Assembly (NCBI RefSeq): GCF_004664715.2
Contig: NC_051085.1
Location: 24,388,551-24,452,550 of the forward strand
DNA from: Peromyscus leucopus
Taxonomy: Eukaryota > Chordata > Mammalia > Rodentia > Cricetidae
Reading direction: 5' to 3'
DNA length: 64,000 nt
The notes under the pieces were generated by a model. The model searched no databases and was not told the DNA's origin. It worked only from the letters and a program-made list of their open reading frames with translations. Below, piece after piece: positions 48,005 to 59,369 of this stretch (position 1 is its first letter; each line of letters starts with the position of its first letter). Made by a program: the position numbers and the translations under genes.

Positions 48005-49255
48005 TTCAACAGCCAGTGATGAGAAACATGTTCTGGGTTAAATGGATTTATTTATGGAAGGGTGAACTTACCTAGATACAGAGTTATACGCCAAATATAT
48101 TTTATGATACATAAGGTACAAATAAAACTCCCAATAGGATAGTATCAAATGACACCAGCAAAGGTCTTAAAATGCTGAGCTCTTTGTTAACCTACAAAAT
48201 TGCTCTAATCAAGAAGAATAGCATAGATCCTATGTCATAAGACTGCAAACTCGTAAACTCTGCTCTTGGCCAAACTCCCAGAAGCTCCTTCCCCCAAAGG
48301 TTTCAGAGTGAGACCCCAGAGGCAGCCTTCTTAACCTACACAAACCTCCAGTAAGCACGCAGCTCTAAGAAGCTATTCCAATAACTTTTTATCTTTTCTT
48401 AGCATTTACACAAATACGAATGAGACTAAATGTTTCCCAAAGGTCCCACAAGTCCATTAATTCTGCGTCTGAGACCACTAAGTGGAATGGAAATTGCTTT
48501 AACAAAAGGTGTCTTACCTACTTCTTACCCTCAAGCTTCTCGCTCTTTAAATATTAGATGGTTGTGACTTGAAGGAATTCTGTGATTCTGAGTGTCTGGT
48601 GCTGTTTCTTACCCTCTTCTGCTTCTTCTCATTTTTTCTGTAGTTTCTACATTAATTTCTTCCTGGTGTAATTTCCCTCTCTATCCCCCATGACAGACTG
48701 ATCTGTTTATTTTTCCTTCTGTGCTCACTTTAAGCAATCCATATTTTTTGGCTTATAAAATATTTTGTCTTCATTTGTTACCTTGAAAGCATACTAGATT
48801 GTTGAGTGGAAGATATGTTTGCATTCCATTCCTGCTAAAAAAAAAAAAAAGACCAGGTTCTTCCTTCATACGTCCAAGAACAGCCACTTCTTCCCATGTT
48901 CTGCAGACAGTCAGATTTTGTGGGGGCAGGGAGGCTTTTACTAATCCAATGGAAAAAGTATTAATGACAAAGAATGGGGTCAGATAACTCTATCTCTGTC
49001 TCTTTGTCTCTGTGGGGAGAGTTCTGTCCCTCATCACTGAAGGCATGGTCACTAGTCACTCCTTCCCTATCAATAATGAAGTAAAGATGCACAGTGTTCT
49101 CCCACTCCCACTACACTTTGCTAAAACTCTCATATTGTGGGCACCAAAATATGAGATGCATGTTTGTAAATATCTTTCATGTGAATACCATTGAGTTCAA
49201 GAGCACTTTCTGAATCTCTACTCTTTACCATAGACTTTTTGATTTCAATGACAGT
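48005..49255. other. Unassigned DNA
   Basis: No gene or confident repeat was recognised. A14 run at about 48838-48851. Confidence 0.35.
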
Positions 49256-49263
49256 GATGAAAA

Positions 49264-49412
49264 ATGCTGGTCATGGTGGCCTATGCCTTTAATCCTGGCA
49301 TCTGGGAGACAGAGGCAAGCAGATTTCTGTGAGTTCAAGGCCAGCCAGGGGTACATAGTAAGTTCTAGGACAACCAGAGCTACAATGGAGCCCTTGTCTC
49401 AAAAAGGGGGAG
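49264..49412 (+). mobile_element. B1 SINE
   Basis: GCTGGTCATGGTGGCCTATG, CCTTTAATCCTGGCATCTGG, GTGAGTTCAAGGCCAGCCAG and CCCTTGTCTCAAAAAG form a diverged B1. Confidence 0.9.
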
Positions 49413-49489
49413 GCAAATAGATTTAAAGAAAAAATACCTTTGTTTATCAAACTAAGAAGAATTCAAATGTATTGCATAAAACATTAACT

Positions 49490-50408
49490 GCTTTGTTTTT
49501 CCATTGCTCACATGAAACACCATGAACAAAAGCAATTTGAGGAAGAAAGAGTTTATTTCAGTTATACTTCCAGGTAACAGCCAATCACTGAGGGAGGTCA
49601 GGACTGGAACTCAATCAGGACAGGAAACTAGAGACAGGAGCTGATACAGAGGTCATGGAGGAGCTCTGCTTACTGTCTTCTCCTAATGACTTGCTCAGCC
49701 TGCTTTCTTATAGCACCCAAGACCATCTGCCCAGGGTTGATACAATTCACTATGCTGCCCCCACACCAACAATTGCTAATTAAGAATATTTAAGACCAAT
49801 TGCTGAACACTTTTATTAATGAAAAACCTATAGCTATATATTGGAATGAAAACTGAAAGATTAGAGAAATAGGACAAGCCACAGCCAACCTCACCTTACC
49901 AACTCCTCAGCCTCCAAAGAGAGCTACTTCCTGTATACTCACACCTATATCCTTTCTGTTCTGCCATCTCACTTCCTCTCTCTGTCCAGCTACATCACTT
50001 TCCTCTTTTCGCCCAGCTCTATCACTTCCTGTCTGTCTGTACAGACCTCCAGACCTCTGTGGTCAACTACTGCTGGGATTAAAGGCATATGCCACCACAC
50101 TTGGCTCTGTTCCCGTTGTGGCCTGGAAGTCACAGAGATCCGGATGAATCTCTGCCTGGAAGATGCTAGAATTAAAGGCATGTGCTACCACTACCTCACC
50201 TCTATGTTGAATGTAGTGGCTGACTTCTTCCTCTGATCCTCAGATAAGCTTTATTAGGGTGCACAGCTAAAATATCACCACACCCTACAGGCCTGCTTCT
50301 ACCCTGATCTTGTAGAAAGGATTTCTCAGATGAGGTTCTTTTCTCCCAAATGACTAGAGCTTGTGCCATAATGTTTATGTCATATGTTGACATAAAACTA
50401 GTCAGCAC
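49490..50408 (-). mobile_element. Rodent LTR-like repeat (family D), split by another insertion
   Basis: The left part (49490 to about 49790: CATGAACAAAAGCAATTTGA, CCAATCACTGAGGGAGGTCA, CATCTGCCCAGGG) and the right part (about 50282-50408: CCTACAGGCCTGCTTC, CAGATGAGGTTCTTTTCTCC, TTGACATAAAACTAGTCAGC) together make one reversed copy of family D. About 490 bp of a different repeat lies between. Confidence 0.7.
49795..50280. mobile_element. LTR-like repeat (family C) inserted into family D
   Basis: AACACTTTTATTAATGAAAA, GACAAGCCACAGCCAACCTC, GTCTGTCTGTACAGACCTCC, two B1-like blocks (TGCTGGGATTAAAGGCATAT and TAGAATTAAAGGCATGTGCT) and a CTTTATTAGGGTGCACAG end. It belongs to a repeat family I know from cricetid DNA; a partial second copy lies at 50960-51155. 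Class is uncertain. A target duplication is not evident. Confidence 0.55.
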
Positions 50409-50453
50409 AGTTGCTTATTCATAGAATATAAAGTGTGGAAAGTCACTCTAGAT

Positions 50454-50677
50454 CAGTGGTTCTCAACCTTCCTAATGTTGCAACCCTTAGCATGGTTCCT
50501 AATGCTGTGGTGACCCCCAACCATAAAATTATTTTCTTCCTACTTCATAACCATAATTTTGCTATTGTTATGAATCATAATGTAAATATTTAATATACAG
50601 GATATCTGATATGCTACCTCCATGAAAAGGTCATTTGACCCTCAAAGGGGTAGCAAACTGCAGGTTTAGAACCGCTA
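50454..50677. mobile_element. Miniature hAT-Charlie DNA transposon (URR1-like), copy 2
   Basis: It starts CAGTGGTTCTCAACCTTCC and ends GTTTAGAACCGCTA, a decayed inverted terminal repeat. Flanks CTCTAGAT and ATCTAGAG fit the nTCTAGAn target preference of hAT elements. The body GTGGTGACCCCCAACCATAA and TTGCTATTGTTATGAATCAT matches the copy at 30983-31158, in the opposite orientation. Confidence 0.92.
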
Positions 50678-50706
50678 ATCTAGAGAATAACGATTCTCCA
50701 GTTTTT

Positions 50707-50884
50707 TGGCTGGTAAGATGGTTCAGCAGTTGGAACTTCCCATGTTGGAAGGTTCAAAACTGCCTGTAACTCTAGCTCTGGGTAGTATGATGCCTCTGAC
50801 CTCCAGAGGCACCTATACTCATGTGCACATGCCCACGAATAGACACACATAGTTAATCAATAAATAATAAAAATATATCTTCAA
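50707..50884 (+). mobile_element. B2-type SINE, diverged
   Basis: GGCTGGTAAGATGGTTCAGC, TGCCTGTAACTCTAGCTCTG and CACATAGTTAATCAATAAAT show the start, middle and 3' end of a B2, with the B box region altered. Confidence 0.8.
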
Positions 50885-50959
50885 AAATAATTTCTCTAAT
50901 TCTAATATCTAACTTCAGCCTTTTGTTTATAAAACTGTGTTTTGAACAACTTATTATTT

Positions 50960-51155
50960 TACATTTTTTTTTTGCCCTACCGTGTTACTTCCTGGGATTA
51001 AAGGCATGTGTGCTTCCCAAGCAAAGGCATGAGATCTCAAATGCTGGGATTAAAAGTGTGTGCCACCACTGCCTGGTTCTGTTTCTAATCTAGTGGCTGG
51101 CTCTGTCCTCTGATTGTCAGGCAAGCTTTATTAGGCTACACAATATATCACCACA
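50960..51155. mobile_element. Partial family C repeat
   Basis: CTGGGATTAAAGGCATGTGT, AATGCTGGGATTAAAAGTGT, CCACCACTGCCTGGTTCTG and GCAAGCTTTATTAGGCTACA repeat the end of the insertion at 49795-50280. Confidence 0.55.
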
Positions 51156-51164
51156 CATGCATTT

Positions 51165-51460
51165 GAATGCTTACTCCCCATGGTGGTTCTGTTTGGGAAG
51201 GGATTGAAACCATTGGTGGTGGAGGAAGTACATTGATGGCTAGGGGCCAAACTTGAAGTTTTCGAGCCTCCCTCTACTTCCTGTATTATCTCTGCCTTCT
51301 GTTTGGATGAAATATGATCAGCCACTTCTACCCCTGCCATCATGCCTTCCTGACTGTGCAGTGGGTTCTATCCTTCTGGAACTATAAACAAAAACAAACT
51401 TTTTCTTCCCAAGTAGGATTTGGTTGTGAATTTTATCATTAAACAGAAAAGTAACTAATA
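51165..51460 (+). mobile_element. LTR-like repeat (family E, MaLR-like), solo
   Basis: GAATGCTTACTCCCCATGG, TTCTGTTTGGGAAGGGATTG, CTACTTCCTGTATTATCTCT and AACAGAAAAGTAACTAATAC match the LTRs of the element at 61179-63372. No internal region follows. Confidence 0.65.
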
Positions 51461-51523
51461 CAGCATCTACTTAAAAATAGGGTGCTAATATTTATGCATA
51501 AATAAAAATAATACCTTGGAGTG

Positions 51524-51740
51524 GGGAGGCTGGAAATATGACTTAGATATTAAGAGCACTTACAACTCTTGTAGAGGACCACGGTTCAGTTCCCAGCACC
51601 CACATGGTAGTTCACAACCATCCATACCTCCAGTTCCAAGGGATCAAATACCCTCTTCTAACCTGCACAGGCACCACACACAATCATGGAGCACATACAG
51701 ACATGAAGCAAATATTTATGTAAGTTTTAAAAAAATCTTA
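51524..51740 (+). mobile_element. B2 SINE
   Basis: GAGGCTGGAAATATGACTTA, GACCACGGTTCAGTTCCCAG (B box) and CACCCACATGGTAGTTCACA, then a CA-rich end and A/T tail, give a well-ordered B2. Confidence 0.92.
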
Positions 51741-51744
51741 AAAA

Positions 51745-52245
51745 TTAACTTTGTTCATGAAGTTTTATCATTTCATGTCAAAATTTAAGCACTTTTTTCT
51801 TGGTCAATATTCATCAACATTAGTATTTTTATTCTAAAACTGCACAGCATTTTAATGATTGTTTGCATTTAATCCATTTTAATAGACCACTTAGTGGTCT
51901 TTATTTGAATCACATTTCAACATATCCACACAGAATAGTTGGACTGGCACAAAGTGGGCTTGAGAACTTACTTGAAAATTAAATAAGCTTTGATTCATAT
52001 CCCTGGTCATGGGTAACCATTTAAATTCTGTTCATCTTCTCTTCCTCAGAGGAATTTTGTGAGCGTTTACTTAGCTTCACCCTTCTGGGATCAGGTATTT
52101 GCAGGTGGGAGGGCTCAAGACCGCAGACTGTTAGGTCACTTGACCTGGAGTCTGTTTCCTCTCTTGCCTTGCCTGCAAATTTAAACATGCAAGGCAGAGG
52201 GAAACTTGGATTAAAAGATCTGACACAGGAATAAAAGAGAGGAGA
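51745..52245. other. Unassigned DNA
   Basis: No gene or confident repeat. A short perfect stem AGACCACT-T-AGTGGTCT lies at 51885-51901. Confidence 0.35.
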
Positions 52246-52251
52246 ACGTTG

Positions 52252-52616
52252 TGCTAGTTAATGTTGATCAACCTTTCTAACAGAAAGTGGAGTCATACAG
52301 GGAGGGGGAACATCAGCTGGAGAACCACCTTCATCAGACCGGCCTTGGGGTGTGTCTATGGGGAGTTGTCTTGATTAAGGATCAGCGTGGGAAGGCCCAG
52401 CCTACTCTAAATGGCACCATACCTGGGCAGGAGATCCAACCCAATATGTAGCATTCCTCTCTGGTCTCTGTTTCATTTCCTTTCTCCAGGTTCCTGCCTT
52501 GGTTTCAGTTAATGAAGGACTACTGTAAGCCATAAGCTAAAATAAACTGTTTGCCACTCTAAATTGGTAATAGTGTTTTATCACAGGAACAAAATCAAAA
52601 TAAGACAATTGCAGAG
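52252..52616 (+). mobile_element. Rodent LTR-like repeat (family D), forward copy
   Basis: GTGCTAGTTAATGTTGATC at the start, GGGGTGTGTCTATGGGGAG, GGGAAGGCCCAGCCTACTCT, CTAAAATAAACTGTTTGCC and TTTTATCACAGGAACAAAAT to AAATAAGACA at the end. It is the reverse complement of the copies at 33442, 34430 and 49490. The end wording is LTR/MaLR-like, but I do not assign a library name. Confidence 0.65.
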
Positions 52617-52896
52617 GGCAAAGGCCACAGAATTAAGATAGCATTAATTAAAATTAAGGGATATAATACCTGAAAAAAATGAAACAAAGGATTTTACCAT
52701 CTCAGCAATTTTGGGGTACTTCTGCTCTATTACTCTCGTGTAAACAACAACAGATCAGTGACTGGATCCTGAAAAACGGTTATAATGTTTTTTTTTCATT
52801 TTGGTTTTTCAGTTATTGTTTTTCATTGATTTAATATGCCATTATTTTAGCCTCTTTCTTGAGCTAAGCTACCATTCTATTAAAATTGGAGATGGG

Positions 52897-53302
52897 TGTA
52901 GCTAGAGTTCTCTCCAATCCTGCCTGGCCTACGGTCAGGACAAATCTCTCTCACCCACCAGTCCTGCAGCTGCTCAGACCCAAATGAGTAAACACACAGA
53001 GACTTATATTACTTATAAACTGTATGGCTGTGGCAGGCTTCTTGCTAACTAGTTCTTCTATCTTAAATCAACCCATTTCTATTAGTCTATAAGTTGCCAT
53101 GTGGCTCATGGCCTTCCAGTACCTTACACCTCGCTTGTCGTGGTGGTGGCTGGCATCAGTCTCTCGACCTCAGCCTTCTACTTCCCAGAATTCTCCTCTC
53201 TCCTTGTCCTGCCTATACTTTCTGCCTGGTTACTGGCCAATCAGTATTTTATTTATCAATCTATCAGAGCAACACATTTAACATATAGAACATCCCACAG
53301 CA
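52897..53302 (+). mobile_element. Solo ERV LTR (family A, copy 3)
   Basis: A 406-bp element with ends TGTAGCTAGAG and CCCACAGCA. Perfect 6-bp target duplications GATGGG lie at 52891-52896 and 53303-53308. Blocks GGTCAGGACAAATCTCTCTC and TACTGGCCAATCAGTATTTT match copies 1 and 2. It is a solo LTR with no interior. Three overlapping frames of 60-73 codons here are spurious. Confidence 0.93.
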
Positions 53303-53309
53303 GATGGGA

Positions 53310-55700
53310 GAAAGACAGATGATTTCAGGGGCAGGAAAAAATACATATTTCCCAACCTCAAGATAATCTGTGGTCTGGTACGAAAACTGATAAGAATACT
53401 GACATAATTCAGTAGGAAATGAGCATAGTCTACGGACACACTTGGGTGGAGGTGGGGGATGGAAAACCAGGAATATATTATTCAGCATTTCAATGACCTC
53501 TAAGGAAAATGGCATTCTTACCCTTTGGCCCTGAAACTAACTGTATTTTTCAGGTCTGAGGCACACAGAGGCATAATGTGGCCTGCTAGAGATCACTGTG
53601 GCTATAATACAGCGAACACCAGAGGATGTAAAAGAGACAGTTGGGGTCTGAGAAGTTATGCTGCCAAAGAACTTTAATGTGTCCCTTCCATCTTTCTTTT
53701 AGCATCTTCCCAAGTGTGACTGAATGAGAGATGCTTGCGAGTCCCCATTTCTTGTTCTGAAAGGTGGTGTATCCTTGCAACACTGAGAGGAATGACCAAG
53801 GGTGACTTGGGCATCTTGCTGGGCCATTTTTCCAAACTCAAGCTGTGTCCCCACAGGACTAAGTGTTGTTAAGGGTCTGCAGGATTGGAATTGATTAAAA
53901 GCTTTTTTATCATGTCACAACTGATAATGCAGTAGTTATAATTCATTGCTTAGACAATTTTGCCAACTGGATGCTCTTTAATTGCTCAAATGCAAATTAC
54001 ATCTATGCTGCATTGGTATAGACAGCCAGTCCTGTGTTCATGTACATGCAATAGAGATGCTGAGCCTCTGATCGAAGGTAGCCACTTATTTTTTCTTTGG
54101 TGGACAACTGTAAAAAATATTTAGCCCTTCTCTAAACAGTCTCCTCCATACACTAGCTTTTTATAGTAGCTCTTTTCTCTGTAGGTTCTAGTCCAGTTTG
54201 AGCAAATCTTGTAATTTGACAGAAAGAGACAGTGGAATCAAGAGAATTCTTCATCTTTAGCTGTGACTCATCCAGCAACACTCTGGAAACTTCTCTCAGG
54301 CTCTATAAGAATATTGAATGTCTTAGAAGAGAGGGAAACAGACAGGAAAGCTAGGTGGGAAGACACTAAAAGAGATTTTTGCACATAAACACAAAATACC
54401 AAGAGTTCCAACAACTAATTAGTCCCTAGCCCCCTAAGAAGGCACTCAGTTTCTCACTGCCTAAAATTGTGTTAAATTAAGAAAGGGAGGGGCTCAATAT
54501 ATTAATTGGTATAAGCTGATCTACTTTTAAGGTAGCAGAAACTAAAACCAAGTATACTTTTCTGTTGGCATCTTTAAAAGGTCATTTCTGAGTTTCCGTC
54601 TCAGAGTTCAGCAGCAGCAGTCTTCAGAATTTCTCTTGAATGTTTTCAGCAGTAAATCTCTACAGCATCCACTTAAGCAGTAGAGGTCATAAATACTTCG
54701 TGAGAGCAGTAAAATACAACAGAATTTTGGAAGTTATAATTTTTAGTGGCTATAACTGCACTATAAAAGGAAAGCCTCTGGGCCTCAGAATAAATGCAAA
54801 CCTCTGTCAGAGTGAGCCGTAGTGCTAACCCATCTGCAAGTGGTAAATTATCCTTTGTCCCAGGTGTGGTGCATTATCCAGAGGGTGTCCAGTGATTAAA
54901 GGTAAGAACGTGGCTAACATCCAAGGGAGCACTGAACATTAATGACGGCTGGAAATTGTCAACAATTTCTCTGCAAGTTTGATTCGTTCCTATTTGCTCG
55001 CATAGCCAGACCCAAAGTTCAGCAGATTGTCAGTGATCACTTCCTGGCTGGTACACATATTCTGGCAAGAGAGCCCCATAGAATAAAAGAGTGATTCTGG
55101 CTCTTCATTTACCCTGGAAGGTGTTCATGCAAGATGAAAGTAAAGCGATAATCCTATTATCTATAATCCCTTCAGGCTTCCACAAAGGATAGACTATTCA
55201 CTGAGGCCATTATCCAAAAATTCCACTGACGATTGCCAAGCAATATGAAAATTTCATTATAACTGTGGGCTTTTTTTTCTGATGCACTATTTATAATGTT
55301 TGGAGCATATTTGCATAAATAATCCTTTACATTTAAATCTGTGTTGCATCTGAGAAAGTCTCACAAAATCTAAGACATATTTAATTGATTTCATAAAATC
55401 TCATTCCACCTTATCCTCTGATTAGTGACAAATTCTGTGCATTTTTAATGAAAGTCCTTATTATTTGATGCTTACATCTACAAGTTAGGGAGATTCTTTG
55501 GGGCCCAAAATGCCAGCATCCTTCATTGTCTCCCACAATGTTGCTGAGTTCTCTAAGACCTTGACTTCATTTTGGTTAGTATAGTCCAGAAAACAGGGTG
55601 ACAATTTTGAAGGAGAGCGGCAGAGTTAAGAAAGCTCCATCTGAAGAGTAGATGGAGATGAATTCTTTTCATACAGGAAGCCCAAGTTCCCAGCTTCTAA
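53310..55700. other. Repeat-poor stretch, candidate conserved non-coding DNA
   Basis: Few recognisable repeats in 2.4 kb. POU octamers occur at 53989-53996 (ATGCAAAT) and about 55309-55316 (ATTTGCAT), with many TAAT/ATTA cores at 53880-54000 and 55250-55480. No frame has domain support. Conservation is inferred and not tested. Confidence 0.3.
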
Positions 55701-55704
55701 TCAT

Positions 55705-56970
55705 CATTTGATTGGGGCCTATTAAAATGCCCATTCTCTCTGCAATATTGTGCTATGTCACCCTAGATGAAAAAATGACTGAGAAATTGTCATCTCCCTC
55801 CAGTTTTAAAAATCTGAAGGTAATAACACATTATACCTTTGGCTGCTGCTCCCAAGTGTTTGGTTTTTATGGTTGTGCAACTGAAATGTCAGCCTCCTGC
55901 ATCTGAGGGTCCCCGTCTAGTTTGTTTGAGAAAAGAAGGCATGAGAGGCTTTCTCACCTGTCAATTCCTGAGTCACTGACTTATAACTGTTCTCCACATC
56001 ATGTGTCCTTTTGCTCAGCGTTGCTTCTGCACGTCCTTTGGTCACTTTCTGTGACTTGGGTCTTCTCTGGCAGTGCAGAACCACTTCCGGAAGGATCACA
56101 GTCCCCACCCCAAACCTGTTACTACTTTGCTTCCGTTACTACTCACCACAACATTTATCCATTGGGATTCTCTTGCAAGTTTGAAGGTTTTTGTTAATAA
56201 AGCTCCTTTTTTTGTAACCAACAAAAAAAAGGGGGGGGGAGGGGGGAATGTACCTGATTCTCACATGGGTTGGCTTTACCTATGGGCTGCTTTCAATCTG
56301 TGCACTCCTGACACATAATAATCACCCCATGGGGCACATCCCAAAGGCTGAGATAGAATCCCAAGCATGCACATAACAGCAGGGGTGGCATTAGATTTGA
56401 GAGGAGGAGGGACTTGAGGAAAAAGTCTATACTGGATTTGATTACCATAATGCCTCTCAGCCACAGCCAAGTGCAGCCAGCCTAGGCTTGGATGGATGTG
56501 TTGTGTTTGCATACTCAGCATCATTCTCCTTCACTGTAATTGAGTATCCTTGGGTATTATCCACACCCACTCGGAGTTCATTTGCTTAAGATGGAACAGA
56601 CCCAGCTCCTGGAATTGGAGGTGAGCTCATGAACCAGATCTACACAATTGATACTGTGCTCTGATCACTGAGGTTGGTCAGTGACTCTCCTCCAACCAAA
56701 GTAATCCCAGGAATTTTTGAAGTAACTGGGAATGTTGGTGGGGGGTAGGGAGGGGAGATCTATGTGGTTCTGAGTGTGTCTGTGTGTTTCCAAAAATGTT
56801 AACAGAGAAGATAAAGTAGGTCTAAGTGTAATCAGGACAGTAAAAGCAGTCCAAATGTCCTTTGATAACATATTTTTACATCTTTCTGACTGACACCCAC
56901 CAGCTTTCCCATGCATAACAGAATAGATGCACTCCTGTGTATCCATGGTTAAGCAGTCACTTGAAAGCTA
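55705..56970. other. Unassigned DNA with a poly-A/poly-G junction
   Basis: No gene was recognised. Frames of 62-93 codons lack domains. At about 56222-56248 an A8 run passes into G9, A, G6, a G-rich low-complexity tract. Confidence 0.35.
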
Positions 56971-56976
56971 TTACTG

Positions 56977-57158
56977 AAAGTGGTGATGTGGATCAGTGGG
57001 TAAAGACACTTGCTTCTAATCCTGATGACCTGAGTTCGATCCCCAGAACTCATATGGTAGAAAGAGAAAACTGAATGCTTGCAAGTTGTCCTCTGATCTC
57101 CTGACCTCCACATGCATACTCTGACATACACATGCAATAAATGTAATGAAAGTAAGCT
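56977..57158 (+). mobile_element. B2/B3-type SINE
   Basis: GATCAGTGGGTAAAGACACT, GATGACCTGAGTTCGATCCC (intact B box) and TCCTCTGATCTCCTGACCTC lead to a CA-rich end and AATAAATGTAATG. The order matches the tRNA-derived B2/B3 SINE group. Confidence 0.88.
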
Positions 57159-57159
57159 A

Positions 57160-58105
57160 TTGGAATCTAAGTCCACATGGAAGAGGATCATTTGTGAATA
57201 TGTGCAGATATCTGTGGAAATATTGTTTTGCACTACTGTGTAAAAGTTTGTTTTCATCTATGGCTTCTAGACAAAGATCAAAGGTCTTGGTGACATAGAA
57301 ACATGGCTAGAAATCCATGACGAGTAATGCTACAAATTCCTCTCATCATGCCAATAGTGAACAGGAATTGAAACTAAAATTTTTGAGATCTGATGTCAAA
57401 TTATTAGGCTAATAACCATTCCCAAGTTCATTCTGTCTCTCTATATAAGAGATCACAGAACAAAATTCATTTCCATGTTCAAATTCCTAAGATAAAGGGA
57501 TAATGGAAATGCAGGCAGAATTTGGGCAACATTTGCCAATGTTTATAAAGAACACAAAAACTATTTACATTTTCCCAAATTCTTCATTGCCTTTCTCAGT
57601 ACACATATATTCATCTCTATGAGGAGAGAGTGGTTTACATTAGATAGAAATAAACCAATAGAGAGAGGGAAAGTTGAGAAATCACTGCCCTACCCTGCAG
57701 CAGATGGCTTTAGTTGGGGAATCTTTATTACTGATTTGAACATATGATTTAATTATACTCAACTAGAATGGAAAATAATTTCTAAATTTTCTTACTTTGT
57801 GTGAGAATATTTGTTAAGACAAAAAGTTTAGTCAATTTGGTTAACATATTTGTATTAACCAGATCCTGGTACACTGTGTTGACATTTTATATAGTAATGA
57901 ATGAATGGAGAATAAACAAAAGATGGAATTCCTGTTTGAGTATAAGAAATTATGCTTATTCCAAAATACCAAGTTTGGGTCTTGCATTTATGTGATACTA
58001 ATTAACCTGGAATCCCTCACATATTCAGTGATGGTGTAGGTATAGACCCTGCCTCTGAATCTCTGGGCTCAGTATGGAAATAGGTGCAGCTTATCAATAG
58101 TTAGT
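57160..58105. other. Unassigned AT-rich DNA
   Basis: No gene or confident repeat was recognised. Confidence 0.35.
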
Positions 58106-58109
58106 CAGC

Positions 58110-58580
58110 CTGTTCTTGTTTGTTTTGGTTCTTTTCTGGGGGGCCCACTACCCAGCTCCCAAATAAATCACACACGAAGGCTTATTCTTAATTATGAACA
58201 CCTAGCCTTTGCTTGGCTTCTTCTTGCCATCTTTCCTTAAATTATCCCATCTACCTTCTGCCTCTGGGCTTTTCCCATTCTCTTACTTCTGTAAATCTTA
58301 CTCTTGCTCTGTGTGGCTTGCTGTGCAGCTGGGTGGATTGCCCCTGGGTTCTCCTCCTTCTCTGGCTCCTCTTTCTCTTTCTCTCATCCCCTTTTCTCCT
58401 CCTATATTTTCTCTTTTCCTGCCTGCCCTGCCTATCCTTTCTCCTGCCTTGCTATTGGCCATTTGGATTTTTATTAGACCATCAGGTGTTTTTAGACAGG
58501 CACAGTAACACAGCTTCAGAGAGTTAGACAGATGTAACATAAACAAAAGTAACACAGCTTAAAATAATAATAATCTACCA
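58110..58580. mobile_element. LTR-like interspersed repeat (family B, copy 2)
   Basis: GGCCCACTACCCAGCTCCCA, GGCTTATTCTTAATTATGAA, a CT-rich middle, TTTTTATTAGACCATCAGGT and CACAGTAACACAGCTTCAGA share the layout of 12130-12690. Overlapping frames of 85-104 codons on both strands are translated repeat. Confidence 0.6.
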
Positions 58581-58584
58581 CATA

Positions 58585-59040
58585 GGCCCTCAGTTTGGAG
58601 TACATACTCTATCCCATGAATTCCTCTCTGTATGGCCTGACAATCCTTGGGGATGTTTGTCTTATCACTAGGCCTCTGTTCTTACCGAGCCCAATATCTG
58701 ATCTTCACCTCTGAGATTAAAATTCAAAATCTTTAGCATAGTCTTTGGGAAGCTCCATAGTCTTAAATTATCTCTTTATTCATATTAAGCCATCTCCATT
58801 CCCCATTTGTGAGACTTGTAGAATATTAGCTTTTAAAGTCCAGGAAATTTTCTACTTATATAGCATCCTATTCAGAAATCTGATTATGTTTGTTCTTTAA
58901 TCAATGATTATTGTCTGATAACATTTTTTTCCTACTAAAGCATTGGTTTCTGCTAGAGGTTTCCCTTACATTTTATGGGTTATCTTCCTAGTATGAACCA
59001 CATATGGTCATGCTAAGCAATTATTTGGATGTGGTATATA
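58585..59040. other. Unassigned DNA
   Basis: No gene or confident repeat was recognised. Confidence 0.35.
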
Positions 59041-59044
59041 TTTG

Positions 59045-59365
59045 TAAATATATGTGTGTGTGTACTTGTGTATGCAAGTGTTTGTATGGATGCACTGGCA
59101 TATGTCAGCATGTATGTGGAGATCAGAGGTCAATGCCAAAGGTCTTCTTCCAATGTTCTCTACCTTATTGTTTTGAAACATTATCTCTCACTGATCCTGG
59201 ACCTTGCTGATTCAGCTGGAGTCTCCTGTCTCCTTCTTAGCACTAGAATTGTGGGTAGATACCATTGTTATCTGTCTTTTAGATAGATGCCAGAAATCCA
59301 GGCTCAAGTCCTCATGTTTTCACGGTAGGCATTCCACTAGCTGAGTCATTTCCCAAGTCCCTTGA
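59045..59365 (-). mobile_element. Old B4-type SINE, minus strand, copy 2
   Basis: TGTGGAGATCAGAGGTCAAT, TTTTGAAACATTATCTCTCA, CTGATCCTGGACCTTGCTGA and CCACTAGCTGAGTCATTTCC parallel the copy at 19130-19415. Confidence 0.6.
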
Positions 59366-59369
59366 GATA

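Noticed and set aside
56073..56318. G-rich tract at 56230 as a possible telomere-like or regulatory quadruplex
   Set aside because: There is only one A/G low-complexity run without regular TTAGGG spacing, and no flanking feature.
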